Origin: a bacterium
GTDB taxonomy: Bacteria > Bacillota > Bacilli > Lactobacillales > Streptococcaceae
NCBI GenBank assembly: GCA_905221105.1
Contig: CAJNBW010000001.1
Span: forward strand, 434,001 to 498,000
Reading direction: 5' to 3'
DNA length: 64,000 bases
Shown: positions 47,036-56,499 of the stretch, one piece after another
How positions within the stretch are numbered: the stretch's first letter is position 1
How the letters are laid out: each line of letters opens with the position of its first letter
The notes under the pieces: model-generated
The model's database searches: none
Told to the model about the DNA's origin: nothing
The model's input: only the letters and a program-made list of their open reading frames with translations
Position numbers and translations under genes: made by a program

Positions 47036-49717
47036 CTATTTCAACACGTTTTGATATTCAATATAAACACTTAAAATTTTATTGTGATTCATAGTAGGAA
47101 GTACAATAGATGATGATTCCGTATATATCTCTTTAGTTTCTTCTTTTAAATTTACAATTTCTATAATTTTGGGGATTTTTTTAAAGTTTAACTTTAAATT
47201 ATTTTCTATCTTATAATCACCATTATAGAATCTTAATATATAACCATTACTTTCCTCTGCTTTTTTTACAAGACTTAAAATGCCATCTCCTTCCAACTCA
47301 AAAATACAATATTTTTCGGGTAAATTTCTTTCAACAGCAAACTGAGTAAATCTAAGACGAGTATTAAGATAATCAGAATACTGATAAACTTGAATCTCTT
47401 TTAAATAATCACTAACTACTTGGGAAAGTCCGTAATCATTCATATTTCCTTTATAATAAATTACAGAAAATTCAAATTCCATATTTTTATGACACTGAGC
47501 ATCTGGAGTTGCTATAACCGTCTCTCCTGATGCTCTTCCTGGACGATACAGAAGATTTTCTTTTCCCATGAATCCATAAGTTCTAAATAAAGTTAATCTA
47601 ATAGAGTTAAATCCGTCTCCAATAATTTCGTATTCACGTACTCCTTTGGGTATAACTGCAACACCACGCTCAACATTATCCAACGTAACAAATGATTGAC
47701 AAGTTTCAATTGAAATTGGTACCTCATTCCATTTTTCTGGTTCTGCTTCCCAAAGGCTCATCTCTTTACGAACAACAGGACGTTGAATTGATCCGAACTG
47801 ATGATCTGCTTTGGAAAATTTAGAAGCGATATCACTGTCAATCACAACGCACATTCTATGACTGTCAACAAAACGATTATCAACATTAAATTTAAATTCA
47901 ATTATTGGAGAGGATTTTTTTAGAGTTATAGATAAAGATACTGGTAGTTGACTATTTCTCAATCCAATTAATCTATCGTCAAGATTACCTGGAACTATAA
48001 AATCATATTGCAACTCCATTCTCTTAATCAATTCCGATTCTTCCACGATAATTTTGGGTTTAAATTCTGAAGAACGTACTACTAAATCCTGTCGTGGTGG
48101 AGAATAATTAAATGAATCACCGTCATCTCCATTTTCCTCAATAATAGCTTGATTTTTATATATTTTTCCTGTTACCTTATCTAAAATATCAAGTGTATTA
48201 TCTTTGTTAACATTAATTTTATAGAATTCATTTTCTATTTGAGTTTTATAACTTTCAACTGAACGTTTATGGGTATTCCCTTCTAAATCAAGATAAAAAT
48301 TTTTATAACCAAATGCTGGAAGATTTTCGAAGTGAATGGCAATGTGTACTTTATAAACCTTTTCCGGCTTATATGTATCCTTTGCAGAGTCTAGCACATT
48401 ACCTTGTCCCAAAATGTAATCAGTTTGATCTTCAAATTTCGTAATAGTGTACTCATATTCATTGCCACTACTATCTTTAATTGAGAAATCTAATTGAGGC
48501 ACATAAAAATCTGTCTCAACAATTCCACTTTTAGAACGACCAGACAGATTAAATGCTGTTGCAGTTATGTCGCTATCACAATTAATACGCATAACTATTT
48601 CTCGCATTTTTAACTCTGCTAAATTTTCTGCTAGGTCTCGTGCTTGTTTATAACGTAGATAAACATCTTCATTTGTAGTATCTGATACACACGAACCTAT
48701 CGAATCATGAGCTGCGTTCTCAAACATCAGTTTCCAGATTTCTTTAACTACCTCTACCGGATAATCAAATCCCATTGTATTTGATAGTGTGAGTAACGGT
48801 TCCAATATATTTACCAAATAATTTTGTACTTCTGTATTCAATTTCTTCAAATCTGAACGGGACGATGAGATAGACTTATGGATCCTCATTAATTTTCCAT
48901 TCAATAATTCTCCAGCAATTTCCTCTAGAATCGGCTGTTTTTCTTTAATAGATTTAATATATTTTTCATAATTAGAAATTTTAAAATTGAACTCATTTTT
49001 ATATAGTTCACTCATTTGATTCAATAGTTCAACTAAGTTTTCTCTAGCAGGAGCCTGATCAAACCCATTCGGAAAAACAACTTGATCCGTGCTACTTCTC
49101 TCCCAATTTTTTTTAAACGGGTCCTTATGTAGATATTCTTTTAATTCCTCTATGTCCTCTGGAATATCTCCACCAATATAATAGCCTGATTGTATTTGAT
49201 AAGCATTAACTATACTTCCATCTTCACCTTTCCATTTGAACTCTGATTGTTTTACATCATCATCACTTACACCACGCCAAAATAATGTATCATCTATTCC
49301 AAATTCTTTATATATCTGTGGCATTGCTGCTGATTGACCAAACGAATCTGGAACATATCCAACATTCATATATGGTCCAAATTTTTTACAAATGTTCATA
49401 CCATACAACAAATTACGTACAATACTTTCACCAGAAATAACCATTTGATCCGTTTGTGTATACCATGGTCCAATTATAAGTTTTCCTTCATGAACTAAAT
49501 CTGATATTAAATCTTTATCTTCTGGACACCAAGACAAATAATCATCCAATAAGGATGCTTGACCATCCAATGTATAGCTATCATATCCATTATTCTCTTT
49601 TAAAAGTCTAAGAACATTTTTAAAATTATTCATCAAATAGATTTTTGAACGACTGGTCGTAAAATACCATTCTCTATCCCAATGAGAGTGTGGAACAACG
49701 TGAACTGTTTTTTTCAT
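47036..49717 (-). CDS. GH38 alpha-mannosidase, MngB-like
   Basis: 893 residues, cytoplasmic. Zn site in VVPHSHWDREWY (H10, H12, D14), nucleophile D124 (YVPD124SFGQ), the later NAAHDSIG His, followed by the middle helical and C-terminal beta domains. It is strongly similar in order to E. coli MngB (HWDREWYFTT, LIIGPWYTQTD, SIVRNLLYGM). MngB hydrolyses 2-O-(6-phospho-mannosyl)-glycerate delivered by a PTS; here the adjacent PTS makes hydrolysis of a phosphorylated mannoside likely. The exact substrate is unproven. It is AT-rich compared with the core genes. Confidence 0.9.
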   Translation of the reverse strand: MKKTVHVVPHSHWDREWYFTTSRSKIYLMNNFKNVLRLLKENNGYDSYTLDGQASLLDDYLSWCPEDKDLISDLVHEGKLIIGPWYTQTDQMVISGESIVRNLLYGMNICKKFGPYMNVGYVPDSFGQSAAMPQIYKEFGIDDTLFWRGVSDDDVKQSEFKWKGEDGSIVNAYQIQSGYYIGGDIPEDIEELKEYLHKDPFKKNWERSSTDQVVFPNGFDQAPARENLVELLNQMSELYKNEFNFKISNYEKYIKSIKEKQPILEEIAGELLNGKLMRIHKSISSSRSDLKKLNTEVQNYLVNILEPLLTLSNTMGFDYPVEVVKEIWKLMFENAAHDSIGSCVSDTTNEDVYLRYKQARDLAENLAELKMREIVMRINCDSDITATAFNLSGRSKSGIVETDFYVPQLDFSIKDSSGNEYEYTITKFEDQTDYILGQGNVLDSAKDTYKPEKVYKVHIAIHFENLPAFGYKNFYLDLEGNTHKRSVESYKTQIENEFYKINVNKDNTLDILDKVTGKIYKNQAIIEENGDDGDSFNYSPPRQDLVVRSSEFKPKIIVEESELIKRMELQYDFIVPGNLDDRLIGLRNSQLPVSLSITLKKSSPIIEFKFNVDNRFVDSHRMCVVIDSDIASKFSKADHQFGSIQRPVVRKEMSLWEAEPEKWNEVPISIETCQSFVTLDNVERGVAVIPKGVREYEIIGDGFNSIRLTLFRTYGFMGKENLLYRPGRASGETVIATPDAQCHKNMEFEFSVIYYKGNMNDYGLSQVVSDYLKEIQVYQYSDYLNTRLRFTQFAVERNLPEKYCIFELEGDGILSLVKKAEESNGYILRFYNGDYKIENNLKLNFKKIPKIIEIVNLKEETKEIYTESSSIVLPTMNHNKILSVYIEYQNVLK

Positions 49718-49773
49718 ATTATACCTTCTTTACAAAAGGCACATATCTAGTGATACATGCCAATAATAGTTTC

Positions 49774-50868
49774 CTATTCAAAACTAATTTCAATATCATC
49801 AACACTAATTTCTTCAGTGGAAGAAGTATCATTGAAGTTTACGAGCATTGGCGCAATTCCACCAATGAAAGCTGCACCAGCAAATAAACCAACTAAGTAT
49901 GCCCAACCATTGCCGACTGTGAAGAAACCATATACTCCACCAACTGGAGGCATCTTAGCGTACATTCCTAGTGCAATTCCAATTGCTGAAGCTAGTGCAC
50001 CACCAATCATGTTGATTGGAACAAGTTTTAGTGGATTAACCATTGTAAATGGAATCGCACCTTCAGTAATTCCAATGAAGCCCATAATGTAATTATTTCG
50101 ACTGGCATCAAGCAATTCTTCGCTCATTTTATCTTTGTGGAATAGGGAAGCTAAAGCATAACCCATAGGTACTGCACAAATAGCAACGTTAACAATAATC
50201 GCTGGTAAATAAATTCCTTCAGCTAATAATACATTACCAGCCATCCATGATGCTTTATTGATAGGTCCTCCTAAATCAGAACCAATCATAGCTCCCATGA
50301 TTAAAGCTAGTACGACTTTATTTACATCATTAGCAATCATGTCTTTTATCCAACTTACTAAACCAGTATTAATTGCACCTAAAGGTCCTGCAAGGAGTAC
50401 CCCCATAACAAGCGCTACAGACATAGTAGCAAATAATGGAAATACAATCAAAGGTAAAATTCCGTTATATTTTTCTGGAACTTTTACATGTTTTTTACAC
50501 CAAACAACAACATAACCTGCGATAAATCCAGCAATCATAGCACCTAAAAATCCCGCATTAGTTTTAGAAGCAACTGCACCTCCGATAAGTCCTGCACCTA
50601 GAGCTGCTTTATCAGCGATTGAGTAAGCAATAAAACCGGCAAGAATAGTATTAATCAACCCGATACCAGTCCAACCAACTTGTTCAATTTGATATAAGTA
50701 ATGTTCAAATCCTGCAGTTTCCGCAAATGAATCCAAACTTGTGATTCCCATAGCTAGTGCAATCATTTTAGGAATTGCTACTACTAAAGAAGCTCCAATA
50801 ATCATAGGTAGAGCATAGCTAATCCCAGTCATTAAGTGACCCTTGGCTGTATTTAAAAATTTATTCAT
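49774..50868 (-). CDS. Fructose-family PTS EIIC component
   Basis: 364 residues with about ten membrane segments; the substrate motif GITEGAIPFT and the GSDLGGPINKASW segment identify fructose-type EIIC. It transports the sugar phosphorylated via the separate IIA and IIB proteins. Start overlaps the IIB stop by four bases. With GH38 it suggests uptake of a mannoside. Confidence 0.93.
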   Translation of the reverse strand: MNKFLNTAKGHLMTGISYALPMIIGASLVVAIPKMIALAMGITSLDSFAETAGFEHYLYQIEQVGWTGIGLINTILAGFIAYSIADKAALGAGLIGGAVASKTNAGFLGAMIAGFIAGYVVVWCKKHVKVPEKYNGILPLIVFPLFATMSVALVMGVLLAGPLGAINTGLVSWIKDMIANDVNKVVLALIMGAMIGSDLGGPINKASWMAGNVLLAEGIYLPAIIVNVAICAVPMGYALASLFHKDKMSEELLDASRNNYIMGFIGITEGAIPFTMVNPLKLVPINMIGGALASAIGIALGMYAKMPPVGGVYGFFTVGNGWAYLVGLFAGAAFIGGIAPMLVNFNDTSSTEEISVDDIEISFE

Positions 50869-51191
50869 TTTGATTCTCCTTTATTTAAAATTGCATCCGC
50901 ACATTTTCTAAGAACAGCTTCTGGAGCTTTAATACATGTCGCTATATTTACACGAATTTGTTTTTTTCCATCAAACCGTTTTTGATCAACAATCTTTTGA
51001 TCTGTCGCTAACAATACAAAATCCGCTTCTGAAATTTCTGTCTGTGTTAACTTATTTACTTGACCTAATGATCCTTGTTGCTCAATACGAACATCATATC
51101 CTAGTTTTACTCCAGCTTTCTCAAGTGCTTTAGCTGCCATTGGTGTATGGGCTAATCCTGCTGGACAAGACGTTACTCCAACAATTTTCAT
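50865..51191 (-). CDS. Fructose-family PTS EIIB component
   Basis: 108 residues. Phospho-Cys C9 in VTSC9PAGLAHTPMAAKAL, the conserved IIB loop (here TP where fructose IIB has TF/TY). It passes phosphate from IIA to the incoming sugar. It starts one base after the IIA stop and overlaps IIC. Confidence 0.92.
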   Translation of the reverse strand: MKIVGVTSCPAGLAHTPMAAKALEKAGVKLGYDVRIEQQGSLGQVNKLTQTEISEADFVLLATDQKIVDQKRFDGKKQIRVNIATCIKAPEAVLRKCADAILNKGESK

Positions 51192-51192
51192 A

Positions 51193-51648
51193 TCAAATCG
51201 CTCCTTCCATCGCTTTTGAAATAATATTTTTTAGTTCATCCACATTGGATGATTTTTTTACCAAATTAATAAAATCATCTTCCAATAACGAAGTTGCTAT
51301 CCTGCTAATCATTTCCAAATGTAAAGTCCCTTCAAACCTACTCGGTACTAATAACGCAAATACATTAGAAACCGGTTGATAATCAAAAGTTTCCCATTCG
51401 ATTGGAGATTTTAATTTTAGAAAAAGTACTGTTGGTTGTGAAATTGTCTCTGATTTAGCATGTGGTATTGCAAATGATTCTTGTAATCCAGTTGATACCT
51501 CCAATTCCCTATCTAAGAACGCTTGTACTAATTTCTCTTTATTTTCAATAATTTGTTTTTTAAATGCATATTTTGCTATGTATTCAAATAATTCATTTTT
51601 ATTTTTTACATCTACATTTAGAAGGATATTGTCCTTTTTGAACTCCAT
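51193..51648 (-). CDS. Fructose-family PTS EIIA component
   Basis: 151 residues from the ATG at 51648 (GGAGG upstream); the longer frame to 51687 reads through the ribosome-binding site. Phospho-His in FAIPHAKSETI, within a PtsN/EIIA-fru fold (EVSTGLQESFAIPHA, NVFALLVPS). It is the first gene of the IIA-IIB-IIC-GH38 operon. Confidence 0.93.
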   Translation of the reverse strand: MEFKKDNILLNVDVKNKNELFEYIAKYAFKKQIIENKEKLVQAFLDRELEVSTGLQESFAIPHAKSETISQPTVLFLKLKSPIEWETFDYQPVSNVFALLVPSRFEGTLHLEMISRIATSLLEDDFINLVKKSSNVDELKNIISKAMEGAI

Positions 51649-51677
51649 TATTGGACCTCCTTGATTTCTATAAATCA

Positions 51678-51706
51678 ATATTACCACTGTTTTTTAACGT
51701 TGTCAC
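51678..51706 (-). promoter_or_regulatory. Promoter of the PTS-GH38 operon
   Basis: On the minus strand GTGACA (51701-51706) and TAATAT (51678-51683) are spaced 17 bases. The overlapping sequence TGACAACGTTAAAA is a two-mismatch match to a cre, so CcpA repression is possible. Confidence 0.5.
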
Positions 51707-51850
51707 TAACTCATTTTTCCAGTTTATTAATGAAAAATGTGCATCAAATATTTTAAAAATTTCAATTATATTTTGGAAAAAACTAAAAATACTAAAATAT
51801 TTAATTGTGATACAATATTATATAGTAGAAGCAATAATAGGAGGGATAGG

Positions 51851-53788
51851 ATGACAATTTTAGATTATCAGAGATTGGATAATATTTTAAATCTCTTAAT
51901 TGAAAGAGATGACGCAATTTCAATCAATGAAATTAGTTCTTTCTGTCATGTTTCTGACCGCACTATTAGATCTGATATCAATACAATAAATGATTACATA
52001 ACAGAAAATGGTGCCAAGATTATACTACTTAGGAAAAAGGGATACACCTTGGATTACCATGATAGAGAACTCTTTGAAAAATTTTGGTCTGATAAGGACT
52101 CTGGAACATTTCTGTTCACTTCATCAGAATCTAGACTAGCATATTTAGTCAGATTATTTTTAACAACTGATCATTACATTAGTCAAGATTATCTTCAATC
52201 AATCTTATTTATTAGTGTTAACACTCTATATAATGACTTTAGGGCATTAAGAACAAAATTCTCTCCATTCAATCTAAAGTTACAAAATAAAAGTAATCTA
52301 GGATACATTGTTGAAGGCAAAGAACAAGATATTCGTAATGCGATTATCAATTTAATTTTTAAGGAAAATTTAGATGATTATCTCATGCAAAATAAACAAC
52401 TAGAAAAAGATATGTCCATTAATGTAAATTATGAGTTGTTTTCACAGCTATTTAATAAACATATTACAAACTATATAGAATTTGATTCAGATTATTTTAG
52501 AAGAAATATATTCTCTACTCTATTATTGACCATTAGCCGTATAAAATATAAAAAAACTATTACTGACTTTGATCAAGTATTTCAGTTGAATCCTGGCTCG
52601 CTCAATATCATTAATAATTTTATAAATGATATTAAATCATCGTTTGAAATTGAAATTTCAGAAAACGAACTTAGATATATTTATTTATGTATTGCAGAAA
52701 ATCAACCTAGTGTCATTGATGACCATTCATTAAATGAAAATGATAATATTGCTCAAAGCATTGTGAACTCTATCAAACATACCCTATCAAATTCAACAGA
52801 CTCAGATTGGCTATATGATAAAATTCTTGAAAAAAATCTTTTAGAACATATTAAATTATTTTTAAAAATACAAACTATAGACGCCAATCGAAATAATCCC
52901 ATTATAGAAACAATTAAAAAAAATTTTCCATATGCTTTTGACCTAGCAATACAATGTAGTCAAAATATAGTAACTGAATTCGATATTCATTTTTCTGAGG
53001 ATGAAATTTCTTATATAGCACTTCATTTAGCTAATTCTATAGAACGTAATACTGATACTAGTACAAAACAATACACTTTAGCAATAATCTGTGGTAGTGG
53101 AAAAACTTTCAGTTCTATTATCGAAACAAAAATAAAAAGAAGATTTCCAAATAGATTTTCTTCTATAACAAAATTATCGCTATCTAGTTTAGAAAAGCAA
53201 ACTAATATAAAGTATTTTGACTTAAAAATAACTACAGTTCCAATTAAAGATTCCAAAAAATCAGATTATATCTTTATAAATATTGATAATCTTGATTCAT
53301 CTATGCAATTAATCGATTTAGCCTTACATAATTTAGATAACTCATTGGTGGATAGCAATCTAATTTCAGAGGAATATTTCTTAACGATTAATACTAAATT
53401 ATCAAAAATTGAATTACTAAATATTGTACATAATAAACTTCTATCCAATGGAAAAGTTAGAAATAATTTTTTAGATGATATTTTAGCTAGAGAAAATATT
53501 TCCTCAACTCTAATTTCTGACACAATTGCAATTCCTCACCCAATTGGCAATAGTGTTAAACAGAATGTTATTTTCCCAATCATTGCTCCTAAAGGAATTG
53601 ACTGGGATGGAAAGAAAGCTAAATTTATTTTTGTGTTCGCTATCAAAAATAATGATAACAAGCAAATGGAATATATTTATGATCAGTTATTAGATTTTAT
53701 CAGCTCTGATCATTCACAAACGAAACTTTTAAGAGAACCAACTTACAATAATTTCAACAGTATATTTAGAACATTTGATAACACATAA
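51851..53788 (+). CDS. PRD-containing transcriptional regulator with EIIB- and EIIA-like domains
   Basis: 645 residues from the ATG at 51851 (AGGAGGG upstream); an earlier in-frame ATG at 51737 adds 38 residues lacking homology. Order: N-terminal winged helix (LDNILNLLIERDDAISINEIS), DNA-binding HTH (VSDRTIRSDINTIN), two PRDs (about 180-400), an EIIB-like segment (AIICGSGKTFSSI) and an EIIA-like C-terminus (DTIAIPHPIGNS). MtlR/ManR-type activators of this layout are switched by PTS phosphorylation. It should control the divergent PTS-GH38 operon. Confidence 0.9.
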   Translation: MTILDYQRLDNILNLLIERDDAISINEISSFCHVSDRTIRSDINTINDYITENGAKIILLRKKGYTLDYHDRELFEKFWSDKDSGTFLFTSSESRLAYLVRLFLTTDHYISQDYLQSILFISVNTLYNDFRALRTKFSPFNLKLQNKSNLGYIVEGKEQDIRNAIINLIFKENLDDYLMQNKQLEKDMSINVNYELFSQLFNKHITNYIEFDSDYFRRNIFSTLLLTISRIKYKKTITDFDQVFQLNPGSLNIINNFINDIKSSFEIEISENELRYIYLCIAENQPSVIDDHSLNENDNIAQSIVNSIKHTLSNSTDSDWLYDKILEKNLLEHIKLFLKIQTIDANRNNPIIETIKKNFPYAFDLAIQCSQNIVTEFDIHFSEDEISYIALHLANSIERNTDTSTKQYTLAIICGSGKTFSSIIETKIKRRFPNRFSSITKLSLSSLEKQTNIKYFDLKITTVPIKDSKKSDYIFINIDNLDSSMQLIDLALHNLDNSLVDSNLISEEYFLTINTKLSKIELLNIVHNKLLSNGKVRNNFLDDILARENISSTLISDTIAIPHPIGNSVKQNVIFPIIAPKGIDWDGKKAKFIFVFAIKNNDNKQMEYIYDQLLDFISSDHSQTKLLREPTYNNFNSIFRTFDNT

Positions 53789-53810
53789 CTTTTATCAAGC
53801 TAAAAACGAC

Positions 53811-53851
53811 AAAAAGCATTTCGTAAATATCTCTATTCGAAATGCTTTTTT
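53811..53851 (+). terminator. Terminator of the PRD regulator
   Basis: Perfect 13-base stem AAAAAGCATTTCG (53811-53823) with CGAAATGCTTTTT (53838-53850), 23 bases past the stop; works in both directions. Confidence 0.85.
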
Positions 53852-53984
53852 ATAAAACAAAATCAATATAACAATACACCAAAAAGTAAAGAACTTTTCA
53901 ATACATATACTACCTAATTATTAGATTTCTATACCAGCGATATACTATCAATTTATTCTATTTATAATTCATTGAAAAATTAAG

Positions 53985-54046
53985 TAATGGTGGAAATTAT
54001 CTATTTTTACATCAAAAAAGACATTCAAGAGAAAAATCTTGAATGT
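53985..54046 (+). repeat. Integrase-tail repeat, copy B
   Basis: AAGTAATGGTGGAA, ATCAAAAAAGACATTCAAGA...TCTTGAATGT. It repeats the bases at and after the integrase stop at 46844, including the hairpin, without coding sequence upstream. Confidence 0.6.
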
Positions 54047-54050
54047 AGGT

Positions 54051-54082
54051 AAACGTTGATATAATCGTATTGATTAACGTTT
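54051..54082. other. Att-like inverted repeat next to rpsI
   Basis: AAACGTTGAT (54051-54060) and ATTAACGTTT (54073-54082) form an inverted repeat of nine matching bases. The right arm ATTAACGTTT is repeated at 54227-54236 across the rpsI stop codon. This is the expected appearance of an attachment-site remnant of an element integrated at the rpsI 3' end. Confidence 0.45.
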
Positions 54083-54179
54083 TGAGGCAACTGGCCTTGT
54101 CAGGTTGCAGCCACATTTGTAAGCGACTAAAGTCGCAACAACTGTGTCAATTGCACCAATTTAGTAAGAAAGTATAAAA

Positions 54180-54202
54180 AAGAACACCCCGAAAGGTGCT
54201 CT
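54180..54202 (-). terminator. Terminator of rplM-rpsI
   Basis: Minus-strand AGAGCACC/GGGTGTTCT stem with loop TTTCG followed by TTTTTTATAC, about 25 bases past the rpsI stop. Confidence 0.85.
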
Positions 54203-54227
54203 GTACAAGTATAGTAATTCTTTCGAA

Positions 54228-54620
54228 TTAACGTTTACTAAATTGTGATGCTTTACGAGCTTTCTTAAGACCTGGTTTCTTACGTTCAACTTTACGTGAG
54301 TCACGTGTAAGAAGTCCTGCGCGTTTCAATGAATCGCGGAAGTCTGGGTCTACTTGAAGAAGGGCACGAGCGATACCGTGACGGATAGCTCCTGATTGAC
54401 CAGCGTATCCACCACCTACAACGTTAACGAAAACGTCGTATGAACCTGCAGTTGAAGTAACTGCGAATGGTTGGTTGATTACAAGACGAAGGTCAGCGTG
54501 TGGGATGTACTCTTCAACATCTTTTTTGTTAACAGTGATTTTACCAGTTCCTGGAACAAGGCGAACGCGTGCAACAGCGTTTTTACGACGTCCAGTACCT
54601 GCATATTGTGCTTGTGACAT
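54228..54620 (-). CDS. rpsI: 30S ribosomal protein S9 (uS9)
   Basis: 130 residues, full length, ending in the conserved basic tail [12 protein letters not shown] that reaches the ribosomal P site. [15 protein letters not shown] and [18 protein letters not shown] are typical. It is co-transcribed with rplM, 18 bases apart. The 3' end is a known integration site for streptococcal mobile elements, relevant to the neighbouring repeats. Confidence 0.98.
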   Translation of the reverse strand: MSQAQYAGTGRRKNAVARVRLVPGTGKITVNKKDVEEYIPHADLRLVINQPFAVTSTAGSYDVFVNVVGGGYAGQSGAIRHGIARALLQVDPDFRDSLKRAGLLTRDSRKVERKKPGLKKARKASQFSKR

Positions 54621-54638
54621 ACTTTATTGTTCCTTTCC

Positions 54639-55085
54639 TTAGATAAGTCCTGAAATGTCAAGAACTTCTGGTTGTTGTGCAGCGTGAGTGTGCTCAGCTC
54701 CAACAAATACTTTCAACTTCATACCTTGAGCGCGTCCAAGAGTATTGTGTGGAAGCATACCTTTAACTGATTTCTCGATCAAACGTACTGCATTTTTAGA
54801 ACGAAGTTCACCTGCAGAGATTTGTTTCAATCCACCTGGGTGGTTTGAGTGAGTGTAGTAGATTTTATCAGTTGCTTTTTTACCAGTCAATTTAACTTTT
54901 TCAGCATTGATAACAATCACAAAGTCACCTGTATCAGTGTGTGGTGTAAATGTTGGTTTGTTTTTTCCGCGAAGTACGCTAGCAACTACTGCAGAAAGAC
55001 GTCCAAGTGGCACATCAGTTGCGTCAACTACGTACCATTTACGTTCAACTTGGCCTGGTTTAGCCATAAATGTTGTTTTGTTCAT
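54639..55085 (-). CDS. rplM: 50S ribosomal protein L13 (uL13)
   Basis: 148 residues, full length, with the conserved [22 protein letters not shown] start and [18 protein letters not shown]. It is an early assembly protein of the large subunit. It heads the rplM-rpsI operon and is preceded by a structured leader. Confidence 0.98.
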   Translation of the reverse strand: MNKTTFMAKPGQVERKWYVVDATDVPLGRLSAVVASVLRGKNKPTFTPHTDTGDFVIVINAEKVKLTGKKATDKIYYTHSNHPGGLKQISAGELRSKNAVRLIEKSVKGMLPHNTLGRAQGMKLKVFVGAEHTHAAQQPEVLDISGLI

Positions 55086-55198
55086 GATTTCTCCTATATA
55101 TAGTTCGATTTTTGTTTACGGTGATGGGTGTTCCTTCCCATCGAAAAGTATTTGGAAGGTTCCGGGGCCTTTCAAATGGGGTAAACAATACCGCCTAC
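55086..55198 (-). ncRNA. L13 leader (5' UTR of rplM-rpsI)
   Basis: On the minus strand, between the promoter and the rplM ATG, lie the stem GAAAGGCCCCGGAACCTTCC and the stem GATGGGAAGG..CACCCATC, then CGTAAACAAAAATCGAA. This matches the layout of the L13 ribosomal leader known upstream of rplM in Firmicutes, thought to bind L13 for autoregulation. Confidence 0.75.
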
Positions 55199-55199
55199 T

Positions 55200-55229
55200 A
55201 TAATACCAAATTTCACCCCTAAAAGTCAA
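55200..55229 (-). promoter_or_regulatory. rplM-rpsI promoter
   Basis: TTGACT (55224-55229) and TATTAT (55200-55205) on the minus strand with an 18-base spacer; the RNA would start just before the L13 leader. Confidence 0.7.
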
Positions 55230-55273
55230 TAGATATGAAAAATATTTTTCTGAATTCCACTCTTTTTATCTCT

Positions 55274-55296
55274 AAAAACCTCGCTTTCGCGAGGCT
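55274..55296 (-). terminator. Terminator of the NatAB-type exporter operon
   Basis: CCTCGC-GAAA-GCGAGG stem on the minus strand followed by TTTTTA, right after the permease stop. Confidence 0.85.
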
Positions 55297-55299
55297 CTT

Positions 55300-56499
55300 C
55301 TATTTATAAGCTAAGGCACGTTTAAAGGTTTTCCAGATTCCTAAATCATCCGTTTGCAGAACGAGACTAGCATACATGCGTCCGATAAATCCTGTTGCTA
55401 CCACCGCAAAAATCACTGTAATAGCAAGTGAAATCCATGCTTCTACTCCCCCTGCATAGCCATTAATGGTTCTAAATGGCATAAAGAAGGTCGAAATAAA
55501 GGGAATATAAGAACCAATCTTCAAGATGAGATTGTCACCAGCTGCACCTAGAGCTGTCACTCCAAAAAAACCACCCATAATCAAAATCATCAAAGGCGAC
55601 AAGGCTTTTCCTGAATCCTCAGGACGAGAAACCATAGAACCTAGAAAGGCTGCCAAGACGACATACATAAAGAGACTGACCAAAATAAAGAGCAATGTAT
55701 TCAATGAGAATGCATCTCCCAAGTGATTCAAAATACCAGACTGAGCCAAGAAAGGCAAATCTTTAAAGAGCAGAATAGCTGCCAGACCACCTACAACATA
55801 AATCCCGATATGCGTTAAAATCACCAGAAACAGAGCCATCATCCGTGCATAGAAATAGTGACTAGCCCTTATGCTAGAAAAGACGACTTCCATAATTTTG
55901 GTGCCTTTTTCACTGGCAACTTCCTGAGCCGTTACACCCGCATAGGTAATCAGGATCATATAAAGAAAGAATCCTAAGGCTCCTGCTGCCATTGTTTGAA
56001 TAAACTTTTTATTTTCCTTGGCTTCATCAATCTTTTCTGTGAATTGAATTGTCTGCGCTAAGCGTTTTTCCTGCTCTTGAGACAAGGAGGCAGTTGAACG
56101 ATTAAGCTGATTTTGCAGTTCATTGAGTGTACCTGTAACTGCAAATTTAATTCCATTTTCAAGCGACGTTTCGCCATGATAAACGGCCTTCAAGACACTA
56201 TCCTCTTGGTCAATAGTCAGATAGCCTTTTAATTTTTCATCTTTAATCGCTTCTTTGGCACTTGCTTCGTCTTTATAGTCAAAGTTAACACCATTTACAT
56301 TCTTCAATCCTTCTGCTACAGATGGCACTGTTGTCACTACTGCCACTTTATCATTTTTAGCCATTGAAGAGCCTTGGAGATAGGCAATTCCTCCAGAGAT
56401 TCCTAAAAAGAGGAACGGTGAAATCACCATAAAGAAGAAACTCCACGATTTGACATGTCGAAGATAGGTTTCCTTGATTACGACCCACATATTTCTCAT
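55300..56499 (-). CDS. ABC-2 type permease (NatB-like)
   Basis: 399 residues: one N-terminal membrane segment (about 20-40), a large extracellular loop (about 45-175), then five more segments. The NatB-like architecture (RHVKSWSFFFMVISPFLFLG; AQEVASEKGTKIMEVVFSS) indicates export, possibly of sodium or a small drug. It overlaps the ATPase gene by four bases. Confidence 0.87.
   Translation of the reverse strand: MRNMWVVIKETYLRHVKSWSFFFMVISPFLFLGISGGIAYLQGSSMAKNDKVAVVTTVPSVAEGLKNVNGVNFDYKDEASAKEAIKDEKLKGYLTIDQEDSVLKAVYHGETSLENGIKFAVTGTLNELQNQLNRSTASLSQEQEKRLAQTIQFTEKIDEAKENKKFIQTMAAGALGFFLYMILITYAGVTAQEVASEKGTKIMEVVFSSIRASHYFYARMMALFLVILTHIGIYVVGGLAAILLFKDLPFLAQSGILNHLGDAFSLNTLLFILVSLFMYVVLAAFLGSMVSRPEDSGKALSPLMILIMGGFFGVTALGAAGDNLILKIGSYIPFISTFFMPFRTINGYAGGVEAWISLAITVIFAVVATGFIGRMYASLVLQTDDLGIWKTFKRALAYK

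Larger units (their letters stand above)
53789..54227. other. Junction between the PTS island and rpsI
   Basis: About 440 bases without a gene. It holds the regulator terminator (53811-53850), the second integrase-tail copy with a hairpin (53985-54046), an att-like inverted repeat (54051-54082) and the rpsI terminator (54180-54202). Confidence 0.6.

Noticed and set aside
51737..51850. 38-residue N-terminal extension of the PRD regulator
   Set aside because: The internal ATG at 51851 has AGGAGGG upstream and begins the conserved winged-helix domain.
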